Source: Leptospira hartskeerlii
GTDB lineage: Bacteria > Spirochaetota > Leptospiria > Leptospirales > Leptospiraceae
Assembly: GCF_002811475.1 (NCBI RefSeq)
Contig: NZ_NPDL01000002.1
Coordinates: forward strand, 310,001 to 374,000
Direction: 5' to 3'
DNA: 64,000 nt
Each line of letters begins with the position of its first letter. Within the stretch, counting starts at the first letter, position 1. A program made the position numbers and the translations under genes. A model generated the notes under the pieces. That model had not been told where the DNA came from. It worked only from the letters and a program-made list of their open reading frames with translations, and did no database searches. Positions 34,342-42,647 of this stretch are shown one piece after another.

Positions 34342-34366
34342 ATTGGTTCTCCCATTTTAATTGTTT

Positions 34367-36826
34367 TTACCGAACCCCCGGTACAGGTGAAGAAGAAGGT
34401 ATCGGAGCCGAAGAATAATCTGCAGGAGCCGAGCCCGCACTGAACCGTCCATCTATCCCCACATAATAGAATCTAGGTTTTTGCGGATTATAAGTCAGAT
34501 CGAAAGTATCTAGAAGGTTATCCACACCTGCGAATATTTCAAATGTTCCTAATATTTTTTGAGAAACTCTGATATTCAAATTGGTATGAGCGTTCACCAT
34601 TCTTACGCCGTAAGTAGGTCCAGTAGTACAGTAAGATAAGTTTCTTTCCGTGCAATATTCTTGGATCCCTCCGGGAATATTTCCGAATAATGCATTGATC
34701 GTATTCGTTGCTTGCGTAGTAAGCTGAGCACTAAGCGTAGATAATTCCGTAGGCAACTGAGGATCACACCAGAGAGGATTTTTTTGACAGTAATAAGGTT
34801 GTTTTCCAAAGATCACTGCAAACAATGAGAAGCTGAATCCGCTAGGTTGGTGATCTATACGTATATTCGCATTCCATCTATGATAACCTCTTCCTTCTAG
34901 AGGAAGATTGGTCAGTTCATCCCTGGTATCCGTATACGTATAACCGCCGCCCAAGGAGACATTCTGATGAACTCTAAGGGTTACGGAGGATTCGAATCCT
35001 TTTGTAAGAGCCTTTTGGTAATTGGATGTATTAAAGATCTGTAATCCGGATGCGTCCCTTGTAGGATTAGTCCTAAATCCGATCAAGTTATCGATATTAT
35101 TATAGAAGAAGTTAAAGCTGAACCAGAACACTTTGTTCGGTTCCCATTCTCCTCCCAAGTTATAACTGCGAGAAAGTTCAGGCTTTAGATCCGGATTCCC
35201 CGCTACTCTATAACCCACACCTGGATTTATGAAATTATAATATAGATCCTGGAAGCTGGGAGCTCTGTATCCTAAACCGTTGGCAGCTCTAATGCGGAAT
35301 TTATCAGTTACATCGTAACGAATCGCTAATTTAGGAAGGATTTGTCCTCCGTAAATGGAGTCGTGGTCGGAGCGTATCCCGGGTACTATTTGGATCCTTG
35401 GAGCATTGGATATTCTCCATTCGTCCTGCACATAAAATGCATTTCTTTGTCTTTGAGCGTATCCATTCTGGGTTTGGTACGTATCCGTTCCAAGGATATC
35501 GCTCGCGCAGATATATGGAAAATTTCTTTTACAGTCCGGAGCTATCCTTGCAGAGGAAAATTGGTCTATTAAAGTTTCTGCACCATAGGAGATGACATGT
35601 CCGTCTGCGATTCTATGGTCTAAACGGGTTCTAACTTCTGTGACAGCGTTGTCCAGCTTCTCCCTTTTATCTTGAGCGTCCGACTTTCTTTGGTCGTATG
35701 TATAAGTATCAAAAAATCTGGCATAGTTAGTGTTTACGTTTAGGTTTAATGTTTTAGTAATTTCCCAATCTGCATTGACCGCGCCCATGAAGTCATGAGT
35801 TTTGTTGCTTCTATCGTATACTCCTCTTGGAGGGACCGCATCTACTGCGTTTTGATTCAGATATCTATAATAGAATTGGAAACCTATTTTAAAGGTTTCT
35901 GATATATCAAAAGTGGTTTTGTTGGAAACGTTTATATCTTCAAATGCACTACCTGAAGTAGATTCTAAAGGACCCTCATAAGGAAGTTTTTTGCGATAAA
36001 TATAAAGTTTTGTCCAGAGAGGAGTGTCTACCGGAAATGGAGAATAACTAGGAGAGAGACTTTCTATTCTTCCATTTTTAGGTCCCAGGGTAGCATCCGG
36101 AGTTAGGTCGTAACCATCTCCTCTATGCCAACCGGCGGTAAAGTTAGTTGAGACGATCCCTTTACGGACTCCTACCGATGCATAGTTACGGAATTCTGTT
36201 CCGGTCCCGTAGTAGGTGGGATTTCCTCCACCCATAAAAGTCCTGAAGTTTGCGGAGTAAGGATCTTTTTGTTCCTTAGTGATGATGTTGATTACACCTG
36301 CAATCGCATCCGAACCGTAAAGAGCGGATGACGCACCTTTTACGATCTCGATTCTTTCTATATCTTCCGCTTTAAATCTGGTTAAGTCAATGGAACCACT
36401 GAAACGTCCTGTAGTTCTTTGTCCGTCCACTAAAATCAAAACGTTTTGACCCGCGAGACCTTGTAAACGAACTGTGGACCCTCTTTCTCCAGCTTGTGCG
36501 GGCCGAACTTCGATACCTGGAACGTTACCAAGAGTTTGGGAGATATCTCTTGCTCCCATGGCATCTATATCTTTTCTCGTGATCACCTCGGTAGTGATTG
36601 TGGAATCTTTTAAAAAGCCCTTTCTACGAGTACCGGTAACAGTGATAATGGAACCTCTATCGTTATTTCCAGCTTCCGGATTTACTTTAGGCTTATCAGA
36701 ATCTTCTTTTATTTCTTCCGTCTTTTTTTCAGGCAGGACTTCTCCTTGGGAGAAGATAGGAACTCCTAGAAAACATAAACTTGAGAATAAGATCAGATAA
36801 AGAGTTCTATGTATGGTCTTCCCCAT
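34367..36826 (-). CDS. hmuR: TonB-dependent haem receptor
   Basis: 819 residues from ATG 36826, which overlaps the stop of the HmuY-like gene as TGATG; an in-frame ATG six codons upstream is possible. Signal peptide [21 protein letters not shown] TonB-box-like SIITVTGTRR lies near 65. The plug domain runs to about 190 (VPGIEVRPAQAGERGSTVRLQG, IEIVKGASSALYGSDAIAGVINIITK). The 22-strand barrel follows and ends in an aromatic-rich stretch (RFYYVGIDGRF). The haem-receptor boxes YRAP and NPDL are present about 30 residues apart, but no His lies between them, unlike HemR/HmuR. The C-terminus is a Pro/Ser-rich tail. Confidence 0.9.
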   Translation of the reverse strand: MGKTIHRTLYLILFSSLCFLGVPIFSQGEVLPEKKTEEIKEDSDKPKVNPEAGNNDRGSIITVTGTRRKGFLKDSTITTEVITRKDIDAMGARDISQTLGNVPGIEVRPAQAGERGSTVRLQGLAGQNVLILVDGQRTTGRFSGSIDLTRFKAEDIERIEIVKGASSALYGSDAIAGVINIITKEQKDPYSANFRTFMGGGNPTYYGTGTEFRNYASVGVRKGIVSTNFTAGWHRGDGYDLTPDATLGPKNGRIESLSPSYSPFPVDTPLWTKLYIYRKKLPYEGPLESTSGSAFEDINVSNKTTFDISETFKIGFQFYYRYLNQNAVDAVPPRGVYDRSNKTHDFMGAVNADWEITKTLNLNVNTNYARFFDTYTYDQRKSDAQDKREKLDNAVTEVRTRLDHRIADGHVISYGAETLIDQFSSARIAPDCKRNFPYICASDILGTDTYQTQNGYAQRQRNAFYVQDEWRISNAPRIQIVPGIRSDHDSIYGGQILPKLAIRYDVTDKFRIRAANGLGYRAPSFQDLYYNFINPGVGYRVAGNPDLKPELSRSYNLGGEWEPNKVFWFSFNFFYNNIDNLIGFRTNPTRDASGLQIFNTSNYQKALTKGFESSVTLRVHQNVSLGGGYTYTDTRDELTNLPLEGRGYHRWNANIRIDHQPSGFSFSLFAVIFGKQPYYCQKNPLWCDPQLPTELSTLSAQLTTQATNTINALFGNIPGGIQEYCTERNLSYCTTGPTYGVRMVNAHTNLNIRVSQKILGTFEIFAGVDNLLDTFDLTYNPQKPRFYYVGIDGRFSAGSAPADYSSAPIPSSSPVPGVR

Positions 36827-37458
36827 CAAGGAAGTACCTTCCATTTAAATGTAGGAAATCCGCTAGTGCTTGCGTTGTCATAATAATCCGTCATCTCCAA
36901 CCCGAAGGAGGAAGTTCCGTCAGATCCTTGGATCAAATAACCTCTTGATTTCGGAGTAAGAATATGAGTGGTTCCATTATAATCGTACCAATCCCAAAGA
37001 GCCGGGCTTGCGTTTTCAGTTGCAGTTCCGAATCCGCCTCCTCCGGTTTGGGACATGAGCTCGTCTACTTCAGGGGTACAATCTCCTCCTGTCACGCTTG
37101 CTAAATTTGTATCACCCGCATTAAAACAAGAGCCTGCATTTCCCGAGCCGCTTGTTCCGCTATTCGTGCCGATTACGAATCTTTTAAATTTTAGATCCCA
37201 AGTTCCGGACTTAGTAGTTTCTACTCCGCCTGCCTTTAGATCTAAATAAACCCAGCAACCGCTTGCAGTTGCATTAACAATAGTCGTGAGGGTTCCGGAA
37301 CCTGTTGTGGTTGTGTCTCCGGGGGCCTTAATACATCCACTACCGCCATCTTCCAATGCGGCTAAAATCGCAAGACCATCGTCTCCTCCGGTGCTAGGCC
37401 CGCAGAAAATGGTTAAAGTTGCTATGAGAATAATGAAAATTGAATATAATGTTTTCAT
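36826..37458 (-). CDS. hmuY: HmuY-family haem-binding lipoprotein
   Basis: 210 residues; signal SIFIILIATLTIFCG with lipobox Cys near 19, then Gly/Asp-rich spacer. The HmuY fold motifs are visible: CWVYLDLKAGG, SGTWDLKFKRFVIGTNSGTSGSG, LWDWYDYNGTTHILTPKSRGYLI and the C-terminal SFGLEMTDYYD. HmuY proteins capture haem at the cell surface and pass it to the cognate TonB receptor, whose gene follows directly. Three Cys residues in the mature part could form a disulphide. A ten-base-pair hairpin lies just upstream (37497-37519). Confidence 0.82.
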   Translation of the reverse strand: MKTLYSIFIILIATLTIFCGPSTGGDDGLAILAALEDGGSGCIKAPGDTTTTGSGTLTTIVNATASGCWVYLDLKAGGVETTKSGTWDLKFKRFVIGTNSGTSGSGNAGSCFNAGDTNLASVTGGDCTPEVDELMSQTGGGGFGTATENASPALWDWYDYNGTTHILTPKSRGYLIQGSDGTSSFGLEMTDYYDNASTSGFPTFKWKVLP

Positions 37459-37496
37459 TATTTAATCCCCCTTCTTCAAAAATTAATAATAACAGT

Positions 37497-37519
37497 AGGC
37501 GGCCGGAGTCCGACCGCCT
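37497..37519 (-). terminator. Intercistronic hairpin before hmuY
   Basis: AGGCGGTCGG and CCGGCCGCCT pair over ten bases (one G-U) around a three-base loop on the minus strand. Only a weak T-rich stretch follows (GTTATTATTAATTTTT). It lies between the first operon gene and hmuY, so it may be a partial terminator or a 3' stability element that raises the level of the first lipoprotein relative to the downstream genes. Confidence 0.55.
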
Positions 37520-37526
37520 GAAATCC

Positions 37527-38279
37527 TTAAAGCGCAGTAGTGCTATAGGTTACTACCTTAGTCGCAGTCACTCCGGAAGCAGAGCTACCGGTCTTGTAAT
37601 ATGTACTTGTGCTGCCTGTGGAACCGATCCCGGCGCCGCTTGGCCAATCTGCTTTATTGATGATCGCGTTGGATTCTGTAAGAGTGCATCTTTTCTTACA
37701 GTTAGCACCTTTGTAACCGCTTCCCCAGACTGTAAGTTTAGGAGTTGTGTCTGCGCTGATATCCAAACAAACATCGCTAGCAGTAGTAGTGAAGGAAGAG
37801 AACAAGCTAGTCCCGGTTCCTCCGAGAGCTGCAGTTGCAGTTCCATCATCCGTTCCATAAGCTGTGGTCGCGGAATAACCCGCGTAAACCATCGGCCCGC
37901 CTTGGTAGATATTCACTACGAGTCTTCCGTCACCTGCAGTAGTAGTAGGCGTGGAAGAAGTTCCTGATAGAGAATCTGTGTATCCGGTAGCCAAGTAGAT
38001 GGTGCCGTGTCCGCTTATAGCTTGGATCAGAGCTCCTTCTAACCTGATATGTCTTGCCGCACCTGCAGTTGGGATGGAGATCAATTGGAAAGTATTGATC
38101 CCTGCAGTAATTGCGGTTTCTGCAATCTCATCATCTGTCACTGCAGCATCTACGCAGGCACTGTTTAATGCCCCGAGTACTAGTGCAGAGTTCGACTCTT
38201 TCGAGCCTTGGTCGCAATTCATTAAGAAAGATATTCCTAGAATCATCGTCAATAGCGCCTTGGTTGTGTTCCGTTTCAT
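37527..38279 (-). CDS. Unknown lipoprotein, first gene of the haem operon (250 aa)
   Basis: Signal KALLTMILGISFLMNC with lipobox Cys near 22 and AGGAG before the ATG. The mature protein is Thr/Ser/Ala/Gly-rich and beta-predicted. It contains TAGAARHIRLEGALIQAISG, GDGRLVVNIYQGGPMVYAG and a cysteine-bearing GYKGANCKKRCTLTES near the end. No family is recognised. Its place as promoter-proximal gene of a Fur-box-controlled operon encoding HmuY, a TonB receptor and an ABC importer points to a surface role in haem or iron capture; that is inference from context. Confidence 0.75.
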   Translation of the reverse strand: MKRNTTKALLTMILGISFLMNCDQGSKESNSALVLGALNSACVDAAVTDDEIAETAITAGINTFQLISIPTAGAARHIRLEGALIQAISGHGTIYLATGYTDSLSGTSSTPTTTAGDGRLVVNIYQGGPMVYAGYSATTAYGTDDGTATAALGGTGTSLFSSFTTTASDVCLDISADTTPKLTVWGSGYKGANCKKRCTLTESNAIINKADWPSGAGIGSTGSTSTYYKTGSSASGVTATKVVTYSTTAL

Positions 38280-38291
38280 GTTTTCTCCTGT

Positions 38292-38408
38292 TGAGACTCA
38301 ATTCTCATTAGTAGGAGTCATGTTTCTATATTTAGATATTGAAATGAGTCTAAAACTCAAAATTGGAACTTCTCGAAATCTGTCAATCAAGAATGAGAAC
38401 AATTCTCA
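38292..38408. promoter_or_regulatory. Fur-like boxes upstream of the haem operon
   Basis: TGAGAACAATTCTCA (38394-38408) fits a 7-1-7 Fur-type palindrome (TGAGAAT-N-ATTCTCA) with one mismatch. Two weaker relatives lie closer to the gene: TGAGTCTAAAACTCA (38345-38359) and TGAGACTCAATTCTCA (38292-38307, one extra spacer base). The first two start 49 bases apart. All precede the first lipoprotein gene, which starts at 38279. Iron- or haem-dependent repression is the natural reading. The divergent gene at 38569 may also be affected. Confidence 0.65.
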
Positions 38409-38568
38409 GAAGCAATACGGAAAAGTCCACCAAAGAATTCTCGAAAAGTCGGGCATGAAGATGGTTTTGGGAAAAGTAATTGATAGGTCTTCCTCCTTGG
38501 GTTAAAACTATTGGGCCGAAATCCGAACCTTTCGGTGACGGGCAGTTTCATAAATAGGAGGGTACAGT

Positions 38569-38997
38569 ATGAAGAAAAAATGGGTGGTGGTTGCAAACCG
38601 AAGCGAGGCAAAAATTTTCGAATACCAAGGGCCGACTAACGGTTTGAAGCTGGTGCAAACAATGGAGAACCCCGAAGGCCGACTCAGAAATTCGGATCTA
38701 GTTACCGGAGCAGGTCAGGCTTCTAGATCGGATTTTGATTTTTTTCACGAACCGAAAAAGAGAGTGGCTGCGGCCTTTGCAGGTAAACTTAGCGATTTTA
38801 TGAATTTGGAAAGGAAGAAGGATTCCTTCTCCAATTTTATTTTGGTTTCAGAGCCTGGCTTTATGGGAATGATCCTAGGCAAACTGGACGAAAAGTCTAG
38901 AGAAAGGATCTACCATAAGATGCCTAAAGATATCGTGCATGAAAGAGAGTCCAATTTGATGAACCATCTTAAGAGTGTTCTTGTAAGCGAAGCTTGA
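38569..38997 (+). CDS. Host-attachment-protein family (PF10116-like)
   Basis: 142 residues from ATG 38569 behind AGGAGGG. The start WVVVANRSEAKIFEYQG, the RLRNSDLVTGAGQASRSDFDFF region and the end FILVSEPGFMGMILGKLDEKSRERIYHKMPKDI match the family named for host attachment in Agrobacterium. There is no signal peptide and the fold resembles ribosome-associated eRF1/baeRF-type domains. An attachment role therefore should not be assumed; a translation or stress role is equally possible. A strong terminator follows. Confidence 0.8.
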   Translation: MKKKWVVVANRSEAKIFEYQGPTNGLKLVQTMENPEGRLRNSDLVTGAGQASRSDFDFFHEPKKRVAAAFAGKLSDFMNLERKKDSFSNFILVSEPGFMGMILGKLDEKSRERIYHKMPKDIVHERESNLMNHLKSVLVSEA

Positions 38998-39020
38998 GAT
39001 ACTTTCGAATCGATGTTATT

Positions 39021-39046
39021 AAGGCCGCCTTCATGGCGGCTTTTTT
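39021..39046 (+). terminator. Terminator after the host-attachment-family gene
   Basis: GCCGCC (39024-39029), five-base loop, GGCGGC (39035-39040), then TTTTTT, with flanking A residues extending the stem. Confidence 0.88.
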
Positions 39047-39100
39047 ATTGACGCGGCCGAATCCTAAACGATTCTACCTCAGAAAAAATTGGAGAGAGTC

Positions 39101-40648
39101 ATGGCTGCCACAAAAGAAAAATATATTCTTTCTATTGATAGTGGAGGAAGTGGGATCCGAGCTATCTTGTTCGATAAGAAGGGCAGAATAGTTTCTCGCC
39201 AGTACGAAAAAACTCCTCCTATTGTAAGCGAGCCTGGCGCTCTAGAGCACGACCCCGAAAAACTTTGGCAGGCACTTGTTTCCATTCTTAAGAAAACTTT
39301 TAAGAACAAAAAGTTCCAGGCTGCAAACGTGGATTCACTTGGGATCTGCAACCAAAGAGGATCGTTTCTTCTTTGGGATAAATCTACGGGCAAACCTTTA
39401 ACTAAGCTGATTAGTTGGGCCGACGTAAGAGCAGGACAAACTTCTGCCGAGATGAATGCAAATAAGATCTGGAAAGTGATCCAATTCGTATCCAGGATCT
39501 TAGGAACATTTACCGGCAATCCAATGTTGATCGCTACATATATGCTCAAGTTCACAACGGATCATGCTTCCGTTCGTTTGAAATGGGTATTCGACAAAAA
39601 TCCTGAACTTAGAAAAAGAGCGAAGAAGGGTGAGATACTTTTCGGTACATTAGACACTTGGTTCGTGTACAAACTCACAAAAGGAAAGGAACATATCAGC
39701 GATCCTTCTAACGCTACAGTGACCGGGATGTTCAATCCTTTTCAATTACAATGGAATGCTCCTCTTTGCGGGATCTTCGGTATTCCAACGAAAATTTTTC
39801 CGAATGTAAAAGATACTGCTGCTGATTTCGGAACTACGGATACTTCTCTATTCGGTGCTGGAATTCCGATTAGAGCAGTGGTGGGAGATCAGATGGCGGC
39901 GCTATTCGGACACGCATGTTTCGAAAAAGGTGGAGTTAAAATTTCCCAAGGTTCCGGCGCATTCGTGGATATGAATATGGGGGATAAACCTAAAATTTCT
40001 AAAAGAGGTTTGTTCCCGCTAGTCGCTTGGAGACTTAACGGAAAAGCAACTTATATGTTAGAAGGTTATACGGGTACGGTGGGAACCCTGATCGATTGGC
40101 TTGGAAAAGGGATCGGCCTTTCAGATACTCCTAAAGTTTTGAATGAACTTGCTTCTCAAACAAACGATACTGAAGGAGTGGTCTTCGTTCCTACCGCTTC
40201 CGGAATGAGGTATCCTCATTTTAATCCGAATGCGAAGGCTTCCGTATTCGGACTTTCTCTAGCAACTCATAGAAGACATGTTGCAAGAGCAGTTTTAGAG
40301 GGAATCGCATTATCTTTATTTGATATATTAGAAGGGATCAAGAAGGACACCAATGTTCTAGTGCGTTCTATTATGGTGGACGGAGGGGTTTCTCAATCGG
40401 ATATACTTCTACAATGTCTTGCGGATTTTTGTAATGTAGAGGTAAAACGTGCACCTGAGCCTGATATGACCGCTACCGGTGCCGCTTATCTTGCGGGACT
40501 TGGATCCGGTTATTGGAAAAATTTAGGAGAATTGAGTAAACTTGAAAGAGGTTATAAAGTATTTAAACCTAAGATGGATCCAAAGTTCAGGGAATTAAAA
40601 TTGGAACGGTGGCATAGAGCAGTTCAATCCACTCTGAAGATAGATTAA
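39101..40648 (+). CDS. FGGY carbohydrate kinase, probably glycerol kinase
   Basis: 515 residues from ATG 39101, behind GGAGAG; an in-frame GTG/TTG-type start four codons earlier is less likely. N-lobe phosphate loop [40 protein letters not shown] with [13 protein letters not shown]-lobe [26 protein letters not shown] and [19 protein letters not shown]. The [10 protein letters not shown] region matches glycerol kinase NQRETTVVWD-type motifs only in part, so another polyol is possible. Glycerol from lipids would enter central metabolism by this enzyme; no glpD or glpF lies beside it. Confidence 0.8.
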   Translation: MAATKEKYILSIDSGGSGIRAILFDKKGRIVSRQYEKTPPIVSEPGALEHDPEKLWQALVSILKKTFKNKKFQAANVDSLGICNQRGSFLLWDKSTGKPLTKLISWADVRAGQTSAEMNANKIWKVIQFVSRILGTFTGNPMLIATYMLKFTTDHASVRLKWVFDKNPELRKRAKKGEILFGTLDTWFVYKLTKGKEHISDPSNATVTGMFNPFQLQWNAPLCGIFGIPTKIFPNVKDTAADFGTTDTSLFGAGIPIRAVVGDQMAALFGHACFEKGGVKISQGSGAFVDMNMGDKPKISKRGLFPLVAWRLNGKATYMLEGYTGTVGTLIDWLGKGIGLSDTPKVLNELASQTNDTEGVVFVPTASGMRYPHFNPNAKASVFGLSLATHRRHVARAVLEGIALSLFDILEGIKKDTNVLVRSIMVDGGVSQSDILLQCLADFCNVEVKRAPEPDMTATGAAYLAGLGSGYWKNLGELSKLERGYKVFKPKMDPKFRELKLERWHRAVQSTLKID

Positions 40649-40649
40649 A

Positions 40650-41084
40650 TTACTCTTGGATACGAATGGAGCTAACTACTGTGGTCAATTGTTCAGCCAA
40701 TTCTTCTGTAGGCTCCTCGTCTCCATTATAAGTGATTAAGATCATTCTTTTTTTAGCGGAGACAAGATAGACCATCCAATGCCTTCCATCTTCTTTTAAG
40801 AATTCGCAGGCGATGATCTTGGAGCCTTCGTTATTTTCAAAGAAAGCAGCCATTTCTCTTACGTATTCTATTTTATGGGTCGCAAGATATCTTTCTAATT
40901 CTTGTTCAGGTTCGAAGCTGCCTTCTTTATTTTCGAAAGCATAAACTTGCATGGCACCTGTACCATTCTCCTCAAAAAAAGCGGGAATGCCTTCGATCAC
41001 AATATTCTGCCAATGGCCTGGGATTACCATACTATACCAGCCGGAGGGAGAACGATAAAGTCTGTAATCTAACTTTTTATCCAT
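40650..41084 (-). CDS. Hypothetical protein, DUF3805-like (144 aa)
   Basis: 144 residues, no signal peptide. SGWYSMVIPGHWQNIVIEGIPAFFE at the start and VYLVSAKKRMILITYNGDEEPTEELAEQL near the end give an alternating beta/helix pattern of the small immunity- or stress-type DUF3805/PsbP-like domains. Function unknown. Its stop lies one base from the stop of the convergent kinase gene, leaving no room for a separate terminator. Confidence 0.6.
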   Translation of the reverse strand: MDKKLDYRLYRSPSGWYSMVIPGHWQNIVIEGIPAFFEENGTGAMQVYAFENKEGSFEPEQELERYLATHKIEYVREMAAFFENNEGSKIIACEFLKEDGRHWMVYLVSAKKRMILITYNGDEEPTEELAEQLTTVVSSIRIQE

Positions 41085-41183
41085 TGGAGAAACTATTTCG
41101 TCATCTTAATCCGGTTAAAAATCCAGGCAAGCATGTTTGGGAATACTTGACATTCGTGTTGTCTTAAACGATCCTCTCCTGTT

Positions 41184-42410
41184 GTGATCGCGATCCTGAA
41201 AAATAGAAGAGGCCCCTTTTATCTGATCACTACGTTTTTCGCGATTATATTTTTTGCGGTCTTTGCATCTTCTCTGGCGATCCTATTTTCCTTATTTCTG
41301 ATCGCCGTACTGGTCTTGTATCCTGTTTTATTGGACTGGTTCTCTCGACTGTACGGACAGGAAGATATTGCGGACGAACTCCATTTTGCAAAAACTAAAG
41401 ATGGATGGAATATTGCGTTACACAGACATATTCCTCCTATTCCGAATCCTGAACTCGCACCAGTGATTGTGGTACATGGGATTGCTACGAACAAATATGT
41501 GATCGATTTAGACAAACGACATTCTCTTCCTTATTATCTGAAGCTCAGAGGTTACGAGGTATTTGCAGTTTCTCTGAGAGGTGCCGGGAGTTCCTACCAT
41601 GAAAGTAGTGGAGGCTATGAAGACTTCACTTTTGATGATATAGTAAAATATGATGTTCCTGCGATCATTTCCAAGGTGCTTTCTATAACGGATAGTAAAC
41701 GTGTAAACTGGGTAGGCCATTCTATGGGGGCCATGATCTTCTATTCTTACTTAGGGATCACGTCTAAGTCCGAAAAAGAAAAGATCGCAAGCTTTGTTTC
41801 TTTGGGTGGCCCAGGAAATTTGAATCATTTGGGTTTAAGTCTGATCGGTTTACTTTCCAGATTTCCTCGTGCTAGAAAAGTTTTGGATCTGAAGTTCGGA
41901 GCTTCTATGCTCGCACCTTTGGCCGGAGAAATTTACACTCCTATCGATCAGATACTTTATAATCCTAAAGCAACCCGACCTAGAATAGTTAAAAAGGTGA
42001 TGAAGAACGCAGTTGAAAATATCAGCGAAGGACTAATCGAACAGTTCATGTCTTGGATAGAGACAAAGAAGATGAGTTCCTTAAATGGATTTTATGATTA
42101 TATAGATCTCCAGAAAGAGATCACTGTTCCTAGTTTATTTATTGCGGGTGCAAATGACGCGATCGCAACTCCTGACACAGTTAGATTCGTATACGAAAGA
42201 GCTGGGACTAAGATCAAAAAATTTTATGTGATCTCAAAGGAAGAAGGTGCCAGCGATGATTACGGTCACGGGTGTTTAATCCTAGCGGAGAAGGCGGAAG
42301 ACGATGTATTTCCCAAAGTTGAAAGCTTCTTAAGAGAACATGGGACTTCTAAAAAGCAGAGCTGGTTTTTTAGATTAAAACGCAAATTTCGGCAGAAAGT
42401 TCGATCCTAA
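41184..42410 (+). CDS. Membrane-anchored alpha/beta hydrolase
   Basis: 408 residues from GTG 41184. Two N-terminal helices (FYLITTFFAIIFFAVFASSLAI and FLIAVLVLYPVLL, about 12-52) anchor the protein. The hydrolase domain follows: VIVVHGIATNKYV (oxyanion), WVGHSMGAMIFYSYLG (nucleophile Ser), LFIAGANDAIATPD (acid) and a C-terminal DYGHGCLILAEKAEDDVF (His). It ends in a strongly basic tail (RLKRKFRQKVRS). The layout resembles lysosomal-lipase-like bacterial lipases. Lipid ester hydrolysis near the membrane is likely but the substrate is unknown. Confidence 0.82.
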   Translation: MIAILKNRRGPFYLITTFFAIIFFAVFASSLAILFSLFLIAVLVLYPVLLDWFSRLYGQEDIADELHFAKTKDGWNIALHRHIPPIPNPELAPVIVVHGIATNKYVIDLDKRHSLPYYLKLRGYEVFAVSLRGAGSSYHESSGGYEDFTFDDIVKYDVPAIISKVLSITDSKRVNWVGHSMGAMIFYSYLGITSKSEKEKIASFVSLGGPGNLNHLGLSLIGLLSRFPRARKVLDLKFGASMLAPLAGEIYTPIDQILYNPKATRPRIVKKVMKNAVENISEGLIEQFMSWIETKKMSSLNGFYDYIDLQKEITVPSLFIAGANDAIATPDTVRFVYERAGTKIKKFYVISKEEGASDDYGHGCLILAEKAEDDVFPKVESFLREHGTSKKQSWFFRLKRKFRQKVRS

Positions 42411-42479
42411 TCCGACATAATCCTTAATCTGCCACCTTAAAAGAGTAGCATTCTTCCTCATATCTCACCAAATCCTAAG

Positions 42480-42539
42480 TATGTCTCAATATAAATATGC
42501 TTATATTATAGACATATTCTGAAATTGTACCTACAATTT
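42480..42539. promoter_or_regulatory. Two inverted repeats upstream of a sigma-54-type promoter
   Basis: Nested arms TATGTCT (42480-42486)/AGACATA (42510-42516) and AATATAA (42488-42494)/TTATATT (42501-42507) share one centre near 42498. A second, perfect repeat AAATTGTA-CC-TACAATTT lies at 42522-42539. They fall about 35-95 bases upstream of the -24 element, the usual place for activator (enhancer-binding protein) sites. They are too AT-rich for terminators. Confidence 0.55.
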
Positions 42540-42565
42540 GGGCATGATACTTAGATCTGAAGAAT

Positions 42566-42580
42566 TGGTACGCTAATTGC
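42566..42580 (+). promoter_or_regulatory. Sigma-54 (RpoN) promoter
   Basis: TGGTACG-CTAA-TTGC matches the consensus TGGCACG-N4-TTGC with one mismatch; the invariant GG (42567-42568) and GC (42579-42580) are ten bases apart. Transcription would start near 42592, about 55 bases before the phosphatase gene. The unit it serves ends with the ammonium transporter gene, a classical nitrogen-controlled sigma-54 target. Confidence 0.75.
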
Positions 42581-42647
42581 ATAAGATCTCGGTAGAGCGA
42601 AACGAATCCAAAGAGAAAAAGAATCGGATACGTAGAGGTGCTTGACC

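Noticed and set aside
38569..38997. Host-attachment protein as a virulence factor
   Set aside because: The family name comes from one plant pathogen; there is no signal peptide and the fold points to a cytoplasmic role.
42480..42539. Inverted repeats as a terminator of the upstream hydrolase gene
   Set aside because: The arms are AT-rich, have no following U-run and lie at activator-site distance from a sigma-54 promoter, so a regulatory role fits better.
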